From assembly GCA_031002005.1 (NCBI GenBank), contig CM061920.1, positions 48,896,610-48,960,609 of the forward strand: DNA of 64,000 nucleotides, in the 5' to 3' direction. This stretch comes from Vandiemenella viatica (Eukaryota > Arthropoda > Insecta > Orthoptera > Morabidae). The position numbers and the translations under genes were made by a program. The number at the start of each line of letters is the position of its first letter. Positions within the stretch are counted from its first letter, which is position 1. Of this stretch, positions 58,221 to 64,000 are shown piece after piece. A model generated the notes under the pieces. That model saw only the letters and a program-made list of their open reading frames with translations. It was not told the DNA's origin and searched no databases.

Positions 58221-58250
58221 CTAGCGGAGTTCCCGGCGTTGCCCGGTATA
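58221..58250 (-). mobile_element. Helitron-like 3' terminus, minus strand
   Basis: On the minus strand CCGGGCAACGCCGGGAAC is followed by TCCGCTAGT. The CTAG(T) end sits after a short GC-rich inverted segment. GCAACGCCGGG-type ends recur in arthropod Helitrons, but the hairpin is weak, so I am less sure than for 56,098. Confidence 0.45.
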
Positions 58251-59326
58251 GTTGGCGTAGATTTACCCGTACGCTATTTTTTATTCTCGCAATGAGAAAC
58301 ATTTGTACAAAGTTTCATAAAACTCGCGCCAACTTTTTTCGGAATTAAAGCAAACCCTACCAAGAAACGCGTGGGTTGAAGTTTATTTGCACGTACACTA
58401 TTTTCATTCGTCCGAAAAGGTTCATGTGTATCAAGCTTCATTCATTTGGTTACGAAATTGCCGCTAGATTATATTAAAAACTCACATTTGATTCAATTGC
58501 GAAGTGAATTGATATAATTTTTACTCGAAACGCAGATTCAGCCTTTTATAGAAATATCAAAAGTGAATCCAGAATAATATTATCGTAAATAAATGAACTG
58601 AAGTATAATGCTGATGGTTAGAGACATTGTAGTTGTAGGTGCTGCAAGAGACCGTGATTAAAGAAAATTTCTGTTGGTTTTAAGGCTATCTATGTTGCTT
58701 GAAAATTGAATATCCTGAATTAAAGGAAAGAATACTTCAAGTTTTGTTTAATGTGCAAAATAGTTATTTTTGTAAAGTTATCTTATTTCTTTCATTAAAG
58801 GATATGGTCAGAAACATTGTATTGTAATTGTGTGTTTAATCCTAATTCTAATCCTTCCATATTTGGGATTTGTCATCATAAGTTCAGAATTTCATTAAAT
58901 GCTTCTGCGTTATTTAACGTTGAAACATAAGACATGCCAAACAGAGATTCTGTGCTTTAAAACGGTGAAAACCCCATCCTAGTTTTTATTAGACAAATTT
59001 ATCCGGTTTTAGTTCTATAAATGTAGATTAGATGTATTATGGTACTGATTTATGCTAAATTTTATCTTGTAAAATTACATATACAATTTTAGAGACAAGA
59101 CTGAGGGAGATGTTTGAGGCAACTGGCTTGGGTCACCTTAAAGCTTATTCGTGTACTTTTTAATCTTGCAGTATATTAAGTTTTTTGGTTTTGAGAGGCT
59201 GGCAAGGTGAAAAATTAAGAGAAAGAGTATCTCTGGAGCTATGGTCAATCAAAGAGCAAGAATATTATGAGAGGTGTGGGAGTGAGGGATGAATTAAGAA
59301 GTTCAGCTCGTAGTACATAACAATGT
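58251..59326. other. unassigned AT-rich DNA
   Basis: Possibly the body of the element whose 3' end is at 58,221. No coding motif is recognised. Confidence 0.35.
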
Positions 59327-59370
59327 ACGTGTTACCTCTCCCTCATGCCAGAAATCTAGTGCCAGCTAAT
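59327..59370 (-). repeat. LINE A short fragment
   Basis: CTCCCTCATGCCAGAAATC and TAGTGCCAGCTAA match LINE A at 54,590-54,620 in reverse orientation. The following SINE-1 inserted about 30 bp away. Confidence 0.45.
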
Positions 59371-59400
59371 TTGCCTAGATCTTATAACACTTTCCTCAGT

Positions 59401-59655
59401 TTTTTTTTTTTTTTTTTTTTTTTTTTGCTTATGGCTTTACGCCTCGTCGACGTCGAGGTCATTAGAGGCGGGAAAGGACTGGTAGCAACGAACAGGAATG
59501 AAATCGGCCATGGCATTCAGAAGGAAACATCCCGACATTCGCCTGGAATGATTTGGAGAAACCATGGAAAACTCTAATTTGGATTACCGGGCAAGGATTC
59601 GAAGCCACGTCCTCCCAAATGCGAGGCCAGACCCACTGTTCATATTCACTCAAGT
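59401..59655 (-). mobile_element. SINE-1, near full length with long poly(A)
   Basis: A 26-base T run at 59,401-59,426 is the tail. The body follows with GTAAAGCC, TCGACG repeats, the GCATTCGCC block and a B box mutated to GGCTTCGAATCC (59,595-59,606), then the CTGGCCTCGCATTTGG head. The long unbroken tail suggests a fairly recent copy. Confidence 0.82.
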
Positions 59656-61020
59656 TTATCATATGCTACTTTCAAATGGCACATAAATTAGCAAATGCTT
59701 TCCTAAGAAATGTCTGCAAAAAACGCGTCTGAATATAGATCCTAAAATTAAATTTCGAATTCCAGGGAAGGACACCTCACAATAGGTGAACAGGTGTGAG
59801 AAACGTGGCGAGTATAACAGTTAATACTAGTGTAATTAGAATTGGTATGCACTGGTACATCTACAAAACCAGACTTCCTTACCAAATGGGGGAGGAGAAA
59901 TGGCAAATGCAACTTATGCGTGCAATGTTACACAGTAGAACATTTGATATATTTCCTTCCAGAAATTACCAACGTGCAAAGAAAATGGTATGTTTTGTGG
60001 CGAACATTTGAAATGGACACAAACTTCATAATTACTATGCTAACAGCAAAGCTAGTAATAATTAAATTAAATTTAATCTGATCTTAAAATAAATTCGAAA
60101 TTTTAATTATTTGACGTCTCTGAGTGACGCTCGGACGACCACAAGCTTCCTCCTTAAAGTACACATTTCATAACCAAAAATACACTTATCACACACTAGC
60201 ATTTACCCGCTGTTTCGCATGCACGGATCTTGGCGTGTATAAAAATGCTTTACCCTTTTTTTTATTTTAGTATCAAATATTAATGCAGAGAGCAAAAAAT
60301 ATAAATTTCATTAAAAAATTTTCTTTCTTTTAGTTATTACCTTAGTTTCGGTTTTCATACCAATTTTCGACTTTTTGTTTGTTTGTTTGCTGTACTTATA
60401 TTTTAACAGAATATAATATATGAAATTTAAGAAATTAAAGCTACGTAAAACATTATCACTTACGATCCAATAAGGGCGTACCGAGAATGAATTGTCATTT
60501 AGGTCAGAAATTTGGATCATACTTTACTGAGTATAAAAAAAAGTGCATATTAAAGCAAAAAGAAATGTACCTTAGACATAAGGCAACAAGAAAGTTACCG
60601 TCTGTGACAGTGACGGCAATACAGGCGGCGACCAGTTATAAACCTTCTACGCCACCAGAGATAGCATTTGCAGCAACGAATGTGCTAAGATCACTGACCA
60701 GAATTCATAATACTATTTGAATACATTCCTATGCCGAAGGAAATAACATGTTTCTTTTTTTTGTTTTTTGTTTTAGTACCTTCTATGCAACTACCCACAT
60801 TTCGAGCCATTATTTTTCATCGTTAGGTAGAAATGTAGCCTGGACCAGGAAAAAAAATCGCCACGCCACAAGGAAATAAACACTGAACATACAAATCGGA
60901 GGTTTGGATCTATACTCTCTTGTTCAAAAAATAAATAAATAATCAAATAAAAAGTAAAAAAAAATGGAGCGGCACATGGATATCTAATTTATGCAACTAC
61001 CGTCGGATTTTTTTAAAATT
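59656..61020. other. unassigned; possible further Helitron-like end at 60,196
   Basis: ACTAGCATTTACCCGCTGTT at 60,195-60,214 resembles the reversed end of some arthropod repeats that finish in CTAGT. Plus-strand frames at 59,842-60,081 (with GRRNGKCNLCVQCYT) and 60,487-60,720 look slightly protein-like but I cannot place them. Confidence 0.3.
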
Positions 61021-61024
61021 TCAT

Positions 61025-61403
61025 ACTTATTTTCACGCCGTCATCTAATAAGAGCAGTGCAGTGCATAGAGAGGCGAGCGCTGTAGACGTAACTCTCTGG
61101 CTGCACTCCACTTGTTCTACGAATCCATAAGCGCACGAGTTGAGGCATGATTTCCGCTGTGTCGCCTCGCGTTATTTCCTGGATCGCTAGTCTGACCCAA
61201 GTCGCCAGTCGTAACTCTGCCAGCTGACCTGACTATCACAGTGCTTAAAGCAGTCGGGGGAAGAGTTTTAATTCGTTTTTAGATATTTCCATCATTTTTG
61301 AAACTTGCTGCCGGAACAGTTTTAAGTATATTTTGTTTATCACCCTCTTATTTCTGAGATTTGATAAACAGGAAACAAAATCCCACTGTGCGCCAGCCTC
61401 AGC
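61025..61403 (+). promoter_or_regulatory. possible TATA-less promoter and 5' leader
   Basis: GC and CpG content rise from about 61,050 (GAGAGGCGAGCGCTGTAG, GTCGCCTCGCG) before the exon at 61,404. I saw no TATA box at a sensible distance. This is inferred only from position and composition. Confidence 0.3.
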
Positions 61404-61517
61404 ATGTTTCTCGGCCAGACCAGATTTGCAGCACCTCAGCAGAATTTTCGGGGAGCGCTGCGACTGTATTCCCGAAATATCTCCAGGTCGTCTAAGAAGA
61501 CATCGTATTCTTTTGAG
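61404..61517 (+). CDS. candidate first coding exon, mitochondrial-type presequence
   Basis: The ATG at 61,404 (context CAGCATGT) opens 38 codons: MFLGQTRFAAPQQNFRGAL then RLYSRNISRSSKKTSYSFE. There are five Arg and two Lys and only one acidic residue, which is the last. Ser and hydrophobic residues alternate with Arg, as in amphipathic matrix-targeting signals. Directly after the GAG codon comes GTGAGTAA, a strong splice donor, so the intron would be phase 0. The downstream exons are not in the window, so the mature protein is unknown; I would expect a nuclear-encoded mitochondrial protein. The frame continues through the donor to 61,625 but loses its character. It could still be a chance ORF. 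Confidence 0.45.
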
Positions 61518-63265
61518 GTGAGTAAACTAGCAAAGCGAACACGTGTTCCGAGTGTAGTGGCAGCTGCAGATGTAAACATCTTCCTGGCACCAGCACGGCG
61601 ACAACACAAGGCCCGTACTACTTAGCGCTGGGAACAAATGGTTCCATCCTGTGCTTATGAGAATGAACTCTTTTTAGGCAGGAGAATTCTATAAACTCAA
61701 ATCTAAATATTATAATTTCGGTTGGACGAAACGAAATTACAGTTTGAGATAAATCTAATTGCTCTTCAAATTAATTATGAACGTAAACACAATTACTGGT
61801 CGGGAAAACATGAACGGTAGTTCTAACGCCAACGTTTCACTACATACCTTCCAGTTTTACGTGGAATCCGAATCACGGAAGCGTTCTTGCTTTTTCACGT
61901 GCAAAATTGCAGATATATCAGAGCTGAAGTAGAAACTAAGAGTAGAAAATTCCAATAACCAATGAGACACATTGCCAGCTACAAATTTGAAAACATAAAT
62001 CACTGGTCTTGAAAATTAAATCAGATTGGACAAGAATTAGAGTTATTCGTAACATTAAACATAGGACTCACAAATTAGAAGAGAACGTCTGTCATAGAAT
62101 ACTACCTCTGATTGAGAAATGATCATAATCAATTACTGCATAAAATTCGCCCTAGTAGTAGAGGAATACGAGTCCTCCCAATCAATCTCTTATTGCAGGA
62201 ATATTCTGTAAACAGCTTGCATAAAGAAAATACGTTCGCGAGTTCAGTGCTACTAACAAATTGTCTCTAAGTACAGAATACTCTAACCAAAACAACTTCC
62301 AAAATTTGTACTACTTAGGAAGTTGGCAGCCATGTGAATTACGAATCTTTACCTCGAATCTAACGACGTCGTAAGCTCCAGTCGATCCAAAAGTTAGTTG
62401 TGCAGGGTGAATGCTACGCTTCGAAACAGCATCTTAAAAACATATCCGAATCAAAATTTATGAACTTGGTTTGGAGCATTTTAGTAAGACTGCGCGTATT
62501 TAATGAAATCGTACTGTGTTACCGTTTCGCCCTAATGAAGAGTCATCTTGATTATCTGTGAATTTATTTTAAGGATTACATAGAGAAAGCCAATGAAATG
62601 TTAGTTTAGTAGAGATTAATAAGTTTTACACTAATATGAATATGCAGCAAAAATCCCACATTAAATTCTGATTTCTCATTAAAACGGTGGATTTAAAAGG
62701 CGTAATAACAAACTAAATACGTGTACAAGAAAGTAAATACCAAATCTCGGGGCTTTATTTAGCTCTGAAAACATATTAAACGAACAGTTTATTGCCACGG
62801 AAACAAGTTAATATTTGTACATCAGAACTGATTGAATTTATCGAAAGCATGACTATTATCTGTGTTAACCGCACAGGCCGAGTGCTTATCACCTGCAGTG
62901 AGTGTTACGGTATTCGTGTGGTGTCGGACAGCTGATCATAACTGGACCTCAGGTAGTGGGACAGCCACGGATATAATGCAAGCCGCCTCGGCTGATAGTG
63001 GGATCTTATGGGCCAATCACATGGCTAGTTCATCTCACCAGGTAGATCACATGCAGCAGTAAACAACAGCCATAAGTTCCTGTTGCAGAAATCTCGTTTT
63101 GTTAGTGGCGTTCAACATTTCAGATAGTCCCGCACACCACAATAATATCTGTCACTGGCGTACACAGTTTCTTGGAATTGTGGATTCGAAACTTTACGTT
63201 TATTTTTTTATTTGTGTATAGTAGCACTCACAAATTGATGTTTGGTTGTTGCAGCCATGTTATGA
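61518..63265 (+). other. putative first intron, no other feature
   Basis: If the exon is real, this AT-rich stretch is intronic from GTGAGT at 61,518 and runs past the window end. A plus-strand frame at 62,862-63,062 has no motif. Nothing else is recognised. Confidence 0.3.
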
Positions 63266-63269
63266 AGGA

Positions 63270-63865
63270 AATTGTAACACTGTAAACGTCTTGAAATGGT
63301 CCATCGTACTTCCTTAGAGGGCACACACTCTACGAAAGAGCTACCCAGTCACAGACAGGAGAATCCTGAAGTCCCCACTTACGGAGTATGGCGTTTCATT
63401 TGGGATGGTCCCCCTTCAGATGGAAACCCGGAAGTCCAGTTGTAGGATCTTCAATATCTTGATGTTTCACATAGTCCCAGCTTTGTCGCCATTTTTCCTT
63501 GACATCGAAGTCAAATATACCATACCCTACTGGATTTCTGGATTTAAGACGAGTGGAGGGTAGGTTATTTAGGACCTCGTGGATTGGGAAATCCTGTGGA
63601 TGGTCAGGATGATGTAATTTTATCCACTCACGTTCCGTTGCTTCTTGGCGTCTTATCTTTGGAGGTGTATATTGCTGATGATATGTAACCAAAAGACTGG
63701 GGTGGATTTTGGTGTGCCAGTTATTACTCTCGTACACTCGTTGAGATGAACTTCGATTTTTCTAGTGTGAACTTTACCTATTTCATTGCAACGGTTCTCG
63801 TGTTCATGTTCTTTTGGCCCAATGCCGCCATTGTTAAGGTGTACCACACATAACTACTCCTTACG
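63270..63865 (-). pseudogene. jockey-type LINE ORF2 C-terminal relic
   Basis: On the minus strand: KIEVHLNECTRVITGTPKS then TPVFWLHIISNI near 63,700-63,780, a frameshift, PPKIRRQEATEREWIKLHH at 63,620-63,670, VKEKWRQSWDY and DPTTGLPGFHL at 63,410-63,500, and ILRKWGLQDSPVCDW toward 63,345. The LNxxxRxITGT, PPxIRRxxAxxRE, and GLxDSPxC order is the tail following the reverse transcriptase in jockey-type non-LTR elements, with a cysteine-containing end. One frameshift and stops make it dead. It differs from LINE A and LINE B. Confidence 0.72.
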
Positions 63866-64000
63866 TTTTAAACTACCTTTAACTTTAACTCACTTCATTC
63901 GCTAAAAGTCACTATTACCTCGTATCTTCGAACGGATCGCAAATATTGGAAGATACTTACAAAGCGGTTCCCTGTTCTTGTCTATAAGTATCTAGGCACG

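Noticed and set aside
1..64000. CRISPR arrays, operons, Shine-Dalgarno sites
   Set aside because: Nothing of the kind is seen; composition, SINEs and LINEs show an animal nuclear genome.

Overview
The window looks like intergenic (possibly partly intronic) DNA from a large, AT-rich, transposon-laden insect genome. The Tc1-type terminal sequence near 2535, the tRNA-headed SINE family with a conserved non-tRNA body, and many decayed RTE-like and CR1/jockey-like LINEs resemble what is known from polyneopteran insects (Orthoptera or relatives). This placement is from memory and is of modest confidence. There are no prokaryotic features, rRNA genes or CRISPR arrays. Nearly every long open frame is a chance ORF or lies inside a repeat.

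Layout. 1-13,970: mostly unassigned AT-rich DNA with a Tc1 relic (2535), a LINE relic (2915-3634, minus), an RTE-like reverse transcriptase relic (3640-4735, plus), a PIF/Harbinger-like MITE (5324-5705), a 114-134 bp tandem array (6061-6640) and further RTE scraps (11,300-12,445). 13,971-21,540: SINE fragments, a 1.36-kb element holding a MADF-domain pseudogene, another MITE, and a compact Penelope-like element (20,127-21,098) with 183-bp inverted arms, each carrying a hammerhead-ribozyme-like fold. 22,800-23,060: a GC-rich patch with a CRE site. 24,539-27,500: several SINEs, one split by a MITE. 28,802-33,910: a 965-bp TIR element, a hAT MITE with a perfect 8-bp target duplication, and a nested stack (LINE, cut by a mariner-like element, itself cut by a hAT-like element). 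35,177-36,760: two SINEs back to back, a MITE and a second hammerhead-like motif. 38,120-45,345: a transposase relic, SINEs, LINE relics and one exon-like ORF. 47,808-50,599: a 2.8-kb hAT relic containing a probable LTR-retrotransposon fragment. 51,740-58,250: LINE relics and a Helitron-rich zone with two converging 3' termini and a ~0.5-kb degenerate tandem array. 59,327-61,020: LINE and SINE fragments. 61,404-61,517: the best candidate for a host coding exon, an arginine-rich mitochondrial-type presequence ending at a consensus splice donor. 63,270-63,865: C-terminal part of a LINE ORF2 on the minus strand.

Host genes do not form an operon or pathway here. What can be read is the order of transposition: target-site duplications are intact enough to show which element landed in which. 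If the 61,404 exon is real, its first intron runs right beyond the window and the rest of the gene lies outside.
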